This document shows positions 11,900 through 21,427 of a DNA stretch of 64,000 bases, piece by piece. A program made the position numbers and the translations under genes. Origin of the DNA: Macrotrachela quadricornifera (taxonomy: Eukaryota; Rotifera; Eurotatoria; Philodinida; Philodinidae); NCBI GenBank assembly GCA_022393335.1, contig JAJEKB010020047.1, forward strand, positions 239,600-303,599, in the 5' to 3' direction. Under the pieces are notes generated by a model. It was not told the DNA's origin and ran no database searches. It saw nothing but the letters and a program-made list of their open reading frames with translations. How positions within the stretch are numbered: the stretch's first letter is position 1; the number at the start of each line of letters is the position of its first letter.

Positions 11900-12073
11900 C
11901 TGATACGGATGATACGCATCTATGATTGTATTGAGCTTCGTGCAGACATTACGGCAAGACAAAATAATTGTTCCTAGCTCAAGATTATCGAGAATTCGAT
12001 AAACCAGTTCCACCGGCAATGTTTGAAGCGATGAAGCCATCTTCTGAGAGGTTGATGGGATTGCTTGTGACAT
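11900..12073 (-). pseudogene. F-box domain exon, isolated fragment
   Basis: The ATG at 12073 opens a 58-codon exon ending at a GT donor at 11899-11898 (CAG|GTAATC). It encodes LQTLPVELVYRILDNLEL followed by GTIILSCRNVCTKLNTIIDA. That is a clear F-box: the L-P-x-E-(L/I) start, the ILDNL helix and the C-x-x-V-C-x-x-(L/F) segment. F-box proteins recruit substrates to SCF ubiquitin ligases, with C-terminal LRR or other repeats choosing the target. I could not find a convincing downstream exon. One phase-compatible acceptor at about 11761 gives some 46 codons without similarity to F-box partners before a stop. It is therefore annotated as a likely truncated gene. It could also be a real gene with unrecognised exons. 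Confidence 0.55.
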
Positions 12074-13020
12074 GAATATATTTCACTTTCATGTGTGTGT
12101 TTTAAGATAATTTGTTATCTTATAAGTATACTCGTGCACGTGTGTTATGTGTCATCGAATATCTTATCAGAATTCAGCTTCTTATGTGTATATGTAACTA
12201 CCAAAATGTGATGGTAACAATATAGTAAGAAATGTTGATAGAAGTAATCATATATTATTTTGGAGAGCGACAAACTAAAGTTTTCCAAGACAATGGAAAC
12301 TTAACGAACAAATGTGGTGAATAATTGCATTTAATATATTCTTGATGAAAAATATTTCGATTTTCATCAAATTATAGTTACTTACTTCACTAAAAAAAAT
12401 TTTGTTTCTCTTTTAAATGCAAGGATTAACTTTCATGGCACACAAAATTTTTCGTTTCCTTTTTTAATAACGTAAATAAAACGTCACAATATTATTTTGA
12501 TCAAAGATGGAATGATAGTTGCATAGTTGTCCAGTCTAAGAGATGATGCTTGAGGGTGTAAACAATCGAAAAAAAACCATTCAGGTATCCAAAGTCATTC
12601 AAATGACTTCGAATGAGTTTTTTTATTTTTCTTTTTGTGTTCAAACCGTTTCGTTTTTAAACAACCATGGTGAGCATAGTTGCCCTCAACGGTAAAAAAT
12701 TCTTAACAAATACCTTAAGTTGTATTTGGTGACGATTGTTTTGAAAAGAATAAATACAGAAGCAGAATTTTGTTAGGTGTTAGCGTCGCTCCATATAATT
12801 GTCTGATCAGTGCGCCATCTCTCATTTACTCATATGCATATCATCCTCCATTATCTCGTTGTTCCTTTTATTCTTCCTCTCATATACTCTTGTTATTATT
12901 ATTATTATTATTCTGTTGTTCCTTTTTTCTTATTCATGATTCAGTTATGATTCTTTTCATCCAGAATAAATAAGTTTCGTAGTCCGATATATTTCACTAT
13001 TTAACAATTTTTATCAACTA
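12074..13020. other. Intergenic
   Basis: No gene is supported. An open frame near 12770 lacks an ATG and is low-complexity around a TTA microsatellite (12893-12912). A short palindrome, AGTCATTC/GAATGACT-like, lies at about 12590-12620. Confidence 0.4.
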
Positions 13021-13511
13021 CCCATGAAAAATCTTTTATGCAAAAAAGTAACTATTAAGTACTTTGAAAAGTAGGTTTTACACAGGCAATAGTACTTATA
13101 AGTGAACACTTTTAAGTATTTTTTCGCAACTTTTGAGTACTATTAAGTACTATAAAATGTAAGAAAAAGTACTAAATCTTAATAAAGAAAGTACTAAATA
13201 GTGGCAAAATTTACTTTATTACTTTTTATTACTATTTAAAGTAATTTAAAGAACTTTTTTAATATACAAAGTACTATAAATTACTTTGAATGGTAATAAA
13301 AAGTAATAAAGTAAATTTCGCTACTATTTAGTACTTTCTTTATTAAGATTTAGTACTTTTTCTTACATTTTATAGTACTTAATAGTACTTTTTGCTCAAA
13401 AATTGCGAAAAAGTACTTAAAAGTGTTCACTTATAAGTACTATTGCCAGTGTAAAACCTACTTTTCAAAGTACTTAATAGTTATTTTTTTGTATAAAAAA
13501 TTTTACATGGG
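13021..13511. mobile_element. Near-perfect foldback element (palindromic MITE), ~490 bp
   Basis: The whole element is one long inverted repeat. The left arm starts CCCATGAAAAATCTTTTATG at 13021 and the right arm ends ...TTTTACATGGG at 13511. Arms of about 235 bp (13021-13255 and about 13275-13511) match at well over 90 percent by eye, with one small indel near 13135/13400, and a short A/T-rich centre separates them. The arms are packed with AGTACTT/AAGTACT motifs. There is no coding frame. It is a non-autonomous foldback DNA element capable of forming a large hairpin. High arm identity suggests recent activity or ongoing arm homogenisation. No clear target-site duplication is visible. Confidence 0.85.
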
Positions 13512-13561
13512 GAATCTATAAAAAAACAGGAAAAAGAACAATTCCTTCTTTTTACATATAA

Positions 13562-14000
13562 ATTATGAGTTATGAAGAATGGAATTTTATCTCACTTGTT
13601 GCCTTCTTCATTCTATGGATATTTTCATTCACATAGTTGTTCTTCATTTTACACATTCTGTCAGTCTTTTTCGAGTATCCTAAAATGTCCTATGTGTAAT
13701 GGCAAAAAGCGTAGGTTTTTATCTATTTTCGTTCTCGAATTAATGAGAAAACAATCATATGCACAAATTCTCTGGAAAAGACATTTACTGTAGTAAATCT
13801 AACAGTAGGAGGGAACGAACACCCCCTTAAGTGAAATTTTTGGGTCGAAAACTACCCTATGACTTTCCTCCGGTTGAAAGGATATTCTGTGCAAAATTTC
13901 TTCGCATTTGCTCGTACCGTGCCCAAATGAATAGCGAATAGACAAACAGATAGACAGATAAGCAGATAGACATTCTTCTTTATATATATGGATTAGAAAC
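13562..14000 (-). mobile_element. Helentron-associated (HINE-like) element, copy 1
   Basis: Read on the minus strand, this stretch matches 63117-63440 of the same window over more than 300 bp. Shared blocks include TTTACTGTAGTAAATC, TTCGAAAACTAC, TATGACTTTCCTC and ATGCAAAATTTC-like sequence. The minus-strand 5' end is a TATATATAAAGAAGAATGTC stretch followed by TCTG-rich repeats. This is the usual start of Helentron-associated interspersed elements (DINE-1/INE-1 type), which mobilise by rolling-circle replication using a partner's enzyme. No coding capacity. The open frame at 13572-13793 lies inside the element and is not a gene. Confidence 0.65.
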
Positions 14001-14460
14001 CTTCGGTTTTAACATTTAGACCAAAGAATTATCGATACGAAATGATTGATATAAGAATAATAACAAATGCACTATATTTTCAGAAAATTGATGCAAATTT
14101 CAGTGCAATATGACTTGCATGAAATTTTACGCAGACGCTCCCTCCCTACTTCAGTTAATGGTGACAGGACTCTCCAAAACTACGTTTGAATCCACGAAAT
14201 CAGCGTGGAAAGTTTGGTAATGTTAGCTATTACAGCACTATCTGGGTGAGATTTTACTCACATCCAGATGACCATGCCAACCCGTGTCAACCTTCGTTGG
14301 GACGTTAGAGAAGCATTGTTGAAAATTGTTGATGCTAGCTTTTGCCGGGATTGGGTTATAAGCGAACAGACAGACATTCTTCTTTATATTTATATACATA
14401 TATATAAATCTATCTATCTATATATATATATATATATAGATAGATAGATAGATATCTTTT
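14001..14460 (-). mobile_element. Second HINE-like fragment with TATC microsatellite
   Basis: The minus strand again carries a TATATAAATATAAAGAAGAA start followed by TGTCTGTCTGTTC near 14365-14400, the layout of HINE 5' ends. It is bounded outside by a (TATC/TATA) microsatellite at 14405-14455 that is itself palindromic. The interior (14120-14340) is less A/T-rich than its flanks. The 3' terminus is not clear, so the element may be truncated by its neighbour at 13562-14000. Confidence 0.5.
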
Positions 14461-14739
14461 AGAGTTGTCGAGATCAGTGTTGCATCAGCTAAGGTTCTTT
14501 CTGATTGTAACTTTTGATACTCCGTTTCTCTTCTGGTTTTGTAAAACTAGCAATTGTACAGTATTTAAATTCTAGCTGAGTAAAACATCTGATCAAATAT
14601 CATTGAGAACTTGATGAAAATTCATTAATCTAGAATTCATAAAGAGAAACTATTTCTTTTTCTGAAAGAAAGGGTTTTACGGCTGTAAATTTGTTTTAAA
14701 GTTTGTCTGTCTGTCCTAACCAATCACGAAACAGAAATG

Positions 14740-15270
14740 GCTAGATCGATAAGATTAGTGCTTATTATATCCTGAAAATTTTTCATAGATTTTTAAAACC
14801 AAAGAATCGGTTGATACTATCAGCTTTTGAAAATTTTTTTTCCAAGTATTTTTATTTTATTAAAAAAAAGAACTTTCTCAAGAAAAAAATCAGTTTCTTT
14901 TAAAGTTTGACCAAACAGTTTTTAAGGTCGTGGAATTGATTGGTGTCATCAGGTTTCGAAAATCTTTTGAAAGAATTTTCGATCTAGATGGGTTTTTTTT
15001 AATGAAAAAACGATTTTTTTAGAAAGTCTGACTAAAGGCTTTTAGGGTTGAGCAATCTAAATCCATCAATAATTTCTGAAAATATTTTTTTGCGATTAAT
15101 TTTTTATATAAAGGATGAGGTTCTTACGATAAAGGTTTATGATAAAAGGACTTTTAAAAAAAATCATTTTTGTACAAACTTCGATCAAAGGTTTTCGAGA
15201 TTGGAAAATCGATGGATATTATTAGTTTTGTAAAAGTTTTTTAAATGAGTTTTTCGCTGCAGAAGATCAC
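14740..15270. repeat. Decayed tandem repeat, ~120-150-bp units
   Basis: About four degenerate copies in tandem. The segment ATC-G-TTTTGAAAATTTTTT recurs near 14815, 14945, 15065 and 15215, each preceded by a GACCAAA-GTTTTTAAGG-like block. Unit spacing is about 120-150 bp. A TTTGTCTGTCTGTCC tract lies just upstream at about 14700. No coding meaning is visible; it may be the decayed body of a HINE-type element. Confidence 0.45.
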
Positions 15271-17600
15271 TTTTTAAGAAAATAATGATTAGTTTTCTAG
15301 ATGGAAGAGAAATCGTATAACATAAAATTAATTCGCAGCTTTACATGTATGCTCATTTCTAAAGTTAGTTTGTATGTAGTTGTACTCAACCAAAGCAGAA
15401 AATGATGTCGACTAAATTAATATCAAATCTTATGATATTCTTCGAAAAATTTTTCGAAAGGTAATCAATAGTAAAGAATTCGAAATTGAAGTCAAATTTG
15501 TGAATAGTAAAGAGGTAATAAATAATCAGTAATTAGTTTATACTTTTTCTTAAAAAGATTGGTCCAAATTAAGCGAAACTCGATAAGTCAAAACTGACTT
15601 GATTTTACCGAATAATGAACAATAAATAATATGGATTATCTCCAGTTATCATTCGCCAAAAAGAATTGGCTATGAGGAACTCGAATCTAAGATTAAGTTT
15701 TCAATGTCGATAGTTATTGATTAATGATTCATGATTAAATCATAGTTTCTTATAAAACTGGCTGATTGTTATCGAACACGAAAAATGCGAATTTGAATTC
15801 AATGAAAACTTTTCTGATGTGTTCCTTGCCTTTTTTTGACGAGCTCCTCATTATTTTAAGCTTGACTGGAAGATGGTCGAGAGTCATGGATCTATGTTCA
15901 AGATTGATTTTGACTTAAACATTTTTCTTCATTGATTACTACATGTCAGGTTTCTGGGTAGAATTTATACAGAAATATGTAAAAAAAACTAAAGAGGTCA
16001 CTTGAAGATCCTTGTTGAATTTTCATAGACATCAACTGTAAAATAATATTCAATGTAAATGAAGATCTTCCCAAACCATAATGTAATGCGCTTTATTTGT
16101 AGTAACTTTTAAATAATTCTTCTTCTGTTAGTTTCGTCTTGGTGAGCGTAATAACAATAGCAGAGTACTTTTTGAGAAGAATACCAATGAGACGCATCTA
16201 TTGGCTTAAAAACTGAACTAATATTGTAAGGTAGAGTGCTAATAAATATGAAAATGGCTAGCCGTGAGAAGGCCGACGAACGACTAGGTGATGGCGAAAA
16301 GATGATTTCAAACAATAGTTTTTTTAAACGGGTCTTAAGTGGTTTAAATGGATTTTCTAAAGAATACAATTAATGCTGATTTAAGAACGAATTCGACAAT
16401 ATATTATCTTGTTGAAATGAAAAAAAAATTAAAACCTATGATGAAAACTAGACAATATTTTCTATATGCTGAAAATATTCGATTTTGAATCAGTTTGTTA
16501 TGAGTGAACTCCTTCTTCTGTGTAGTAGAATTATAATACGACACACATCACATAGAATAATACGCAGTGTATGAAAACGGCTAGCCGTGAGTATCCGAGT
16601 AGAGGGAGGTCGACGAGCGGCTAGGCGTTGGTTTTAATGGTTTATCGTAATCACAATAAGTGAGAGTTGAGTTACCTTCAGAAACTGTCAAATGATTCGG
16701 TTCTTGAACCAAAATAGTTCTTTATTAGCCATTTGATGTAACGAAATCTATCTAGTAAGGAATTTGTGGATGTTAGGATGCTGTTATTTGCGTGTTGTGA
16801 CGTAAGCACGAATATATATGTAGTTGTACCGCTGTAGAAATTTAAGAAGCTGTCCGGAATTCTATAGTTTTCAGTGATCTTCACGATTTCTTAAAGATAC
16901 TCCTATCAAAAGAATGGGTAATGACATTAAATGATGCACTAGTTATACCTGTGTCGAGACATTGACATCGACTACGATAGTTTATATTCTTAGCTATAAG
17001 AAATCACATTCCATACTGAGAAGTAATATTGTTTGACATAACAGTTTCAGAATAAGAGCTTGAAATTTTCGTGTACAAATTTCTACGTAGTGATAGTCTT
17101 TAACATGGATATACGACAAAAAGTTTATTACATCAAGAAACGAGTTAAAATGACGATTATCATTTGTATATGAATCACAGATGGGAATATTTCTATAAAA
17201 CGATCGTTGCTAAAGAGCAGGTGTTTGTTTCTTGTTTTTCATGCGATCAAGGACTATGAGATATAGTATAATCAGAATGGGAATTATTTTAAGTAATAAT
17301 CGTAGTAGATTTTCTTCAGAAAGGGGTCAGCAAATCCGTAGGATGAGCGGTACTTGTAATATTTTCCTCAATATTATCAATAGAAACTAGGTGAAGTTAG
17401 TACTTAAATATCAAAAAAGGATAAACATTTTGCGTAGTGAAAACAATCAAGCAGTAACTATTAGCTATATAAAAAATATATGATTTCTCTTTCAGACTAA
17501 AATCACAACTAGTTATATAAAATATTACATTTGTAACCAACTGATCATTCAGAACTATATGGCTGCAAAAAAATAAAAATATAATATTTCCACATCATTA
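15271..17600. other. Intergenic upstream of the ART-TPR gene
   Basis: No gene is supported. Open frames at 16109-16369 and 16678-16884 (minus) have no recognisable domain. A motif pair containing GGCTAGCCGTGAG and CGACGA(G/A)CG occurs at 16250-16298 and 16570-16631. The last 150 bp before the ART-TPR start are A/T-rich and may contain its promoter; no specific element is identifiable. Confidence 0.4.
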
Positions 17601-20000
17601 ATGGCTACTGTTACAACTACAACAATAGCAGTCAATACTATCAATGCAACTGGACGAATCGTCCAGAATTATTTGTTAATTTGGGTCGATGCCAATATTC
17701 ATGAATCAAACAAAGATTCACAAAACACGTTGGCACAATTGAGAAGTATTGTTAACCAGGTGAATATTTTTACTGATCAAGAACAATGTATTCAGTTTCT
17801 CAAAGGCATCGATAACGAGAAAGCATTCATCATTACATCGGGATCAATAGGTCAACATCTAGTTCCTAATATTCATGGGATATCACAATTAGATGCTATT
17901 TATATTTTCTGTGGTAATAAATCTTATCATGAACAATGGGTAAAACAATGGAAAAAAATCAAGGGTGTATATACATCAATTAAACCTATTTGTGAAGCAT
18001 TGAAAATGGCTGTAAAACAATGTGAACAAGACTCGATTCCGGTGAGTTTTGTCCCAATAAACCAGGGAGCTTCCAGTGAAGATTTAAATCAACTGGAGCC
18101 CAACTTTATGTACACACAAATATTCAAGGATATTCTCCTTGAAATGGAATATAATCAACAATCCATCAAGGATTTAGTGAATTACTGTCGCAAACTTCAC
18201 AATGATAATATGATTGAATTGGAAATTATTAATAAATTTGAACATAAATATCATTCAGAATTGGCAATCTGGTGGTATACACGTGAATGTTTCACGTATA
18301 AAATGTTAAATCGAGCCCTTCGAACTTTAGAAGCTGACACCATCATTAATATGGGCTTCTTTATACGTGATCTTCACCAACAAATTGAACAATTACATCA
18401 ACAACAGCTTACTTCTTACGAAGGAAAGCCATTTACAGTTTATCGAGGACAAGGTCTCTCAACTAAAGATTTTGAAACACTTTCTAAAACGAAAGGTGGT
18501 CTAATGTCTTTTAACAATTTCCTCTCTACCAGTACAAAACGAGAAGTTTCTCTCGGATTCGCAAAAAGTGCTTTAACAAAAACTGATATGGTCGGCATTC
18601 TCTTTCAAATGTATATTGATCCTTCTGTTTCATCTGCCTCTTTCGCTGCCATTCAAAAATTTAGTTATTTCAAGAAGGAAGAAGAAATTCTCTTCTCTAT
18701 GCACACCGTTTTTCGTATTGGCGAAATTATACAGATTAATCAAAACAATTCACTTTATCAAGTGGAACTTGCACTAACATCAGACGATGATCCCCAACTT
18801 CGAACGCTAACCAAACATATACAAGAAAGTACTTGTGGAACCGGATGGGAACGAATAGGTAGTTTGTTGCTTCACTTGAAAAATTTGGATAAAGCTGAAA
18901 AACTCTACACATTATTACTCGAACAGACATCCGACGAAAGTGATAAAGCACTTTATTATAACCAACTTGGATATGTTAAGAATAATCAAGATGATTATGA
19001 TAAGGCCATCTGTTACTATGAAAGAGCACTTGAAATCAAACAAAAATCCCTTCCCGCAAATCATCCTTCATTGGCTACTTCCTACAACAACATCGGTGTG
19101 GTGTATAAGAACATGGGAGAGTATTCTAAAGCACTTTCGTTTTACGAAAAAGATCTTGAAATTTGTCAAAAAACTCTCCCTGCAAATCATCCTTCATTGG
19201 CTACTTCCTACAACAACTTCGGTTTGGTGTATAAGAACATGGGAGAGTATTCTAAAGCACTCTCGTTTTACGAAAAAGCATTTGAAATTCGGCAAAAAAC
19301 TCTTCCTGCAAATCATCCTGATTTGGCTACTTCCTACAACAACATCGGTTTGGTGTATAAGAACATGGGAGAGTATTCGAAAGCACTTTCGTTTTACGAA
19401 AAAGATCTTCAAATCTGTCAAAAAACTCTTCCTGCAAATCATCCTTCATTGGCTACTTCCTACTACAACATCGGTGGAGTGTATTACAGCATGGGAGAGT
19501 ACTCGAAAACACTTTCGTTTATCGATAAAGCACTTGAAATCGATCAAAAAACTCTTCCTGCAAATCATCCTTCATTGGCTACTTCCTACAACAACATCGG
19601 TGTGGTGCATAAGAACATGGGAGAGTACTCGAAAGCACTTTCGCTTTACGAAAAAGCACTTGAAATCAAACAAAAAACTCTTCCTAGAAATCATCCTGAT
19701 TTGGCGACTTGTTACAACAATATTGGTGAGGCGTATCGTAACATGCGAGAATATTCTAAAGCACTTTCGTTTTACGAAAAAGCACTTGAAATCAAACAAA
19801 AAACTCTTCCTGGAAATCATCCTGATTTGGCTACTTCCTACAACAACATCGGGATGATGTATGACAACATGGGAGAGTATTCGAAAGCACTTTCGTATAT
19901 GGAACGTGCTCTTAACATTTTTCGAAGTTTATTACCTCTGAATCATTCTGATATTAAAACTGTGCTAGAAAGCATAGAATTTGTACGAAAGAAATTGTGA
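17601..20000 (+). CDS. ADP-ribosyltransferase (R-S-E type) with kinesin-light-chain TPR repeats
   Basis: An intronless 799-aa frame from a true ATG to TGA. Residues 25-150 form an unassigned alpha/beta region starting YLLIWVDANI, with further strands VNIFTDQ, KAFIITSG and DAIYIFCG. Residues ~275-385 carry the arginine-specific ADP-ribosyltransferase signature: R282 in YRGQ, S309-T310-S311 in LSTST, and the E-x-E pair E360/E362 in EEEILF. This fold moves ADP-ribose from NAD+ to a protein target. From ~415 to 785 there are eight regular 42-residue TPRs of kinesin-light-chain type (e.g. ATSYNNIGVVYKNMGEYSKA), preceded by one divergent repeat. The TPRs are near-identical in DNA, indicating recent tandem amplification. 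ART-TPR proteins are abundant in bdelloid rotifers. Target and role (stress, immunity) are unknown. There is no signal peptide, so it is probably cytosolic. Long frames on the other strand and in frame +1 are by-products of the repeats. Confidence 0.92.
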   Translation: MATVTTTTIAVNTINATGRIVQNYLLIWVDANIHESNKDSQNTLAQLRSIVNQVNIFTDQEQCIQFLKGIDNEKAFIITSGSIGQHLVPNIHGISQLDAIYIFCGNKSYHEQWVKQWKKIKGVYTSIKPICEALKMAVKQCEQDSIPVSFVPINQGASSEDLNQLEPNFMYTQIFKDILLEMEYNQQSIKDLVNYCRKLHNDNMIELEIINKFEHKYHSELAIWWYTRECFTYKMLNRALRTLEADTIINMGFFIRDLHQQIEQLHQQQLTSYEGKPFTVYRGQGLSTKDFETLSKTKGGLMSFNNFLSTSTKREVSLGFAKSALTKTDMVGILFQMYIDPSVSSASFAAIQKFSYFKKEEEILFSMHTVFRIGEIIQINQNNSLYQVELALTSDDDPQLRTLTKHIQESTCGTGWERIGSLLLHLKNLDKAEKLYTLLLEQTSDESDKALYYNQLGYVKNNQDDYDKAICYYERALEIKQKSLPANHPSLATSYNNIGVVYKNMGEYSKALSFYEKDLEICQKTLPANHPSLATSYNNFGLVYKNMGEYSKALSFYEKAFEIRQKTLPANHPDLATSYNNIGLVYKNMGEYSKALSFYEKDLQICQKTLPANHPSLATSYYNIGGVYYSMGEYSKTLSFIDKALEIDQKTLPANHPSLATSYNNIGVVHKNMGEYSKALSLYEKALEIKQKTLPRNHPDLATCYNNIGEAYRNMREYSKALSFYEKALEIKQKTLPGNHPDLATSYNNIGMMYDNMGEYSKALSYMERALNIFRSLLPLNHSDIKTVLESIEFVRKKL
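18947..19905 (+). repeat. 126-bp in-frame tandem repeats within the ART-TPR gene
   Basis: Roughly seven and a half copies of a 126-bp unit encode the TPRs. Internal copies differ by only a few bases (e.g. AACATGGGAGAGTA(T/C)TC and CTTCCTGCAAATCATCC recur at the same offset). The end copies are more diverged, as expected for unequal exchange or replication slippage in the middle of an array. Confidence 0.85.
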
Positions 20001-20389
20001 CGTTTTATTTGATGAATAAAAGGAAAATCGATTCCAGATACTTAAATTGCCACTTTTTTTACGCTTTTTGCGCGCGTCTAGAGAAACTCACTGTAATAAT
20101 TGAAACACAATGGACATATCCAACCGATAAGGCAGTACATGTACATGCATACATGTATAAGAGGTCTTCATGGACATGTTTGCATTTCGCTTATTAAGAG
20201 GATTTCTTTGTAGTATTAAAGTAATAATCACCTTGCAACATAAACCTAATATTCATCGTTGTTTAACACATATTTCGGAAATAAATCTAAACAGAAAAAA
20301 ATAAAAAAGATTAGTTTGTATTGTACTCACTTCACTTGATTGTTATTGATATTTGATAGAGCCCTGAATAATGATGAAATGAGATATAC
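20001..20389. other. 3' flank of the ART-TPR gene
   Basis: A/T-rich with AATAAA signals close to the stop codon. Nothing else recognised. Confidence 0.4.
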
Positions 20390-20754
20390 CCACCATCCAG
20401 AAATTGAAAATTCAAGGAATTCAAGTGGAATTCAGTGTTTGAAGCTCTCATGTGAAGATTTTATGTGCCAGTCTTTGTAGCTCCCTCAGCTGGGTTGTGT
20501 CTAATAGTGTTTCAAGCACCCTCATTGTAGAATTCAATTGAATTCCTTGAATTTCCGAGACTTCCACGAATTCTCGGAAATTCAGGGAATTCAAGTGGAA
20601 TTCAATGTTTGGAGCTTCCACATTTGGATTTTATGTATCAGTCTTCGTAGCACCCTCAGTTGGGTTGTGTCTAACAGTGTTTCGAGCACCCTCATTGTGG
20701 AATTTCTTGAATTCCACTTGAATTGCTATTGAATTTCCAATTTCTGGATGGTGG
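20390..20754. mobile_element. Inverted-repeat element with an internal direct duplication
   Basis: The termini are CCACCATCCAGAAATTG at 20390 and its exact complement CAATTTCTGGATGGTGG ending at 20754. Both sides are flanked by ATAC (20386-20389 and 20755-20758), consistent with a 4-bp target-site duplication, or TA plus matching neighbours. Inside, two direct copies of about 130 bp (about 20418-20535 and 20592-20712) share GGAATTCAAGTGGAATTCA, the GATTTTATGT block and TGGGTTGTGTCTAA(T/C)AGTG. Short palindromes of GAATTC-type sequence link them. There is no coding capacity. It is a non-autonomous DNA transposon (MITE) with a duplicated core. Confidence 0.82.
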
Positions 20755-21427
20755 ATACTGCTGAAATTTTCAGGGTATGTTAAGTAATCAAAGATGTATC
20801 TCTGGTATAAATCTGACACCAAGTGGCAATAATATAGAAAAATTATGCAAAAAATAAAGTTTTCAGTTTAATCTCGCCATGGGGATATATATGGTATACT
20901 GTACATGATGTTCAGATTTGCTTTATGAATATGCAGTTTTAAAAGATGGGACAACATAATTGTCTCTAGTTGGCACTAGGATTCTTCGTAAGTGCTTGTA
21001 CGGTAGAAGTTTATTATAAAATTTATCTAATAGATGTTATATATCTTCTATAAGTGTAATTTTTTCTACATTTATTTTCTATGAAATACGCAATTATATT
21101 ACTGTGTTAAACAATAGGACAAAATTTATTAGTTTAATCTCGTAGTAATGATAGGTGCTAAATAAATTATATTTGAATAAAGAAATAATATATGTAAACT
21201 CATTACTGAATTGCACCTTTCACTAGTAGATCTGAAGGAAGAAAAAACTTATAAGAAATAAAATAAATTTATTTCAATGTACATTAGTAAAAATATTTGT
21301 TCAATGTTTAATTTTGAGAAAAAATTCTAAGTTAAAGATGTGCAACAGTTAATCTAGTTATATAGATAAGTAAAAGCATGATTTTATCACTAAATTGATA
21401 TTTCAAATAATACAGATACAATGGTTA
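20755..21427. other. Intergenic between two elements
   Basis: A/T-rich DNA with no supported gene, RNA or repeat. Confidence 0.4.

Noticed and set aside
18940..19857. A 305-aa open frame in frame +1 and antisense frames (19194-19442, 19572-19820) inside the ART-TPR gene
   Set aside because: They repeat with the same 126-bp period as the TPR units and exist only because the repeated DNA lacks stops in those frames.
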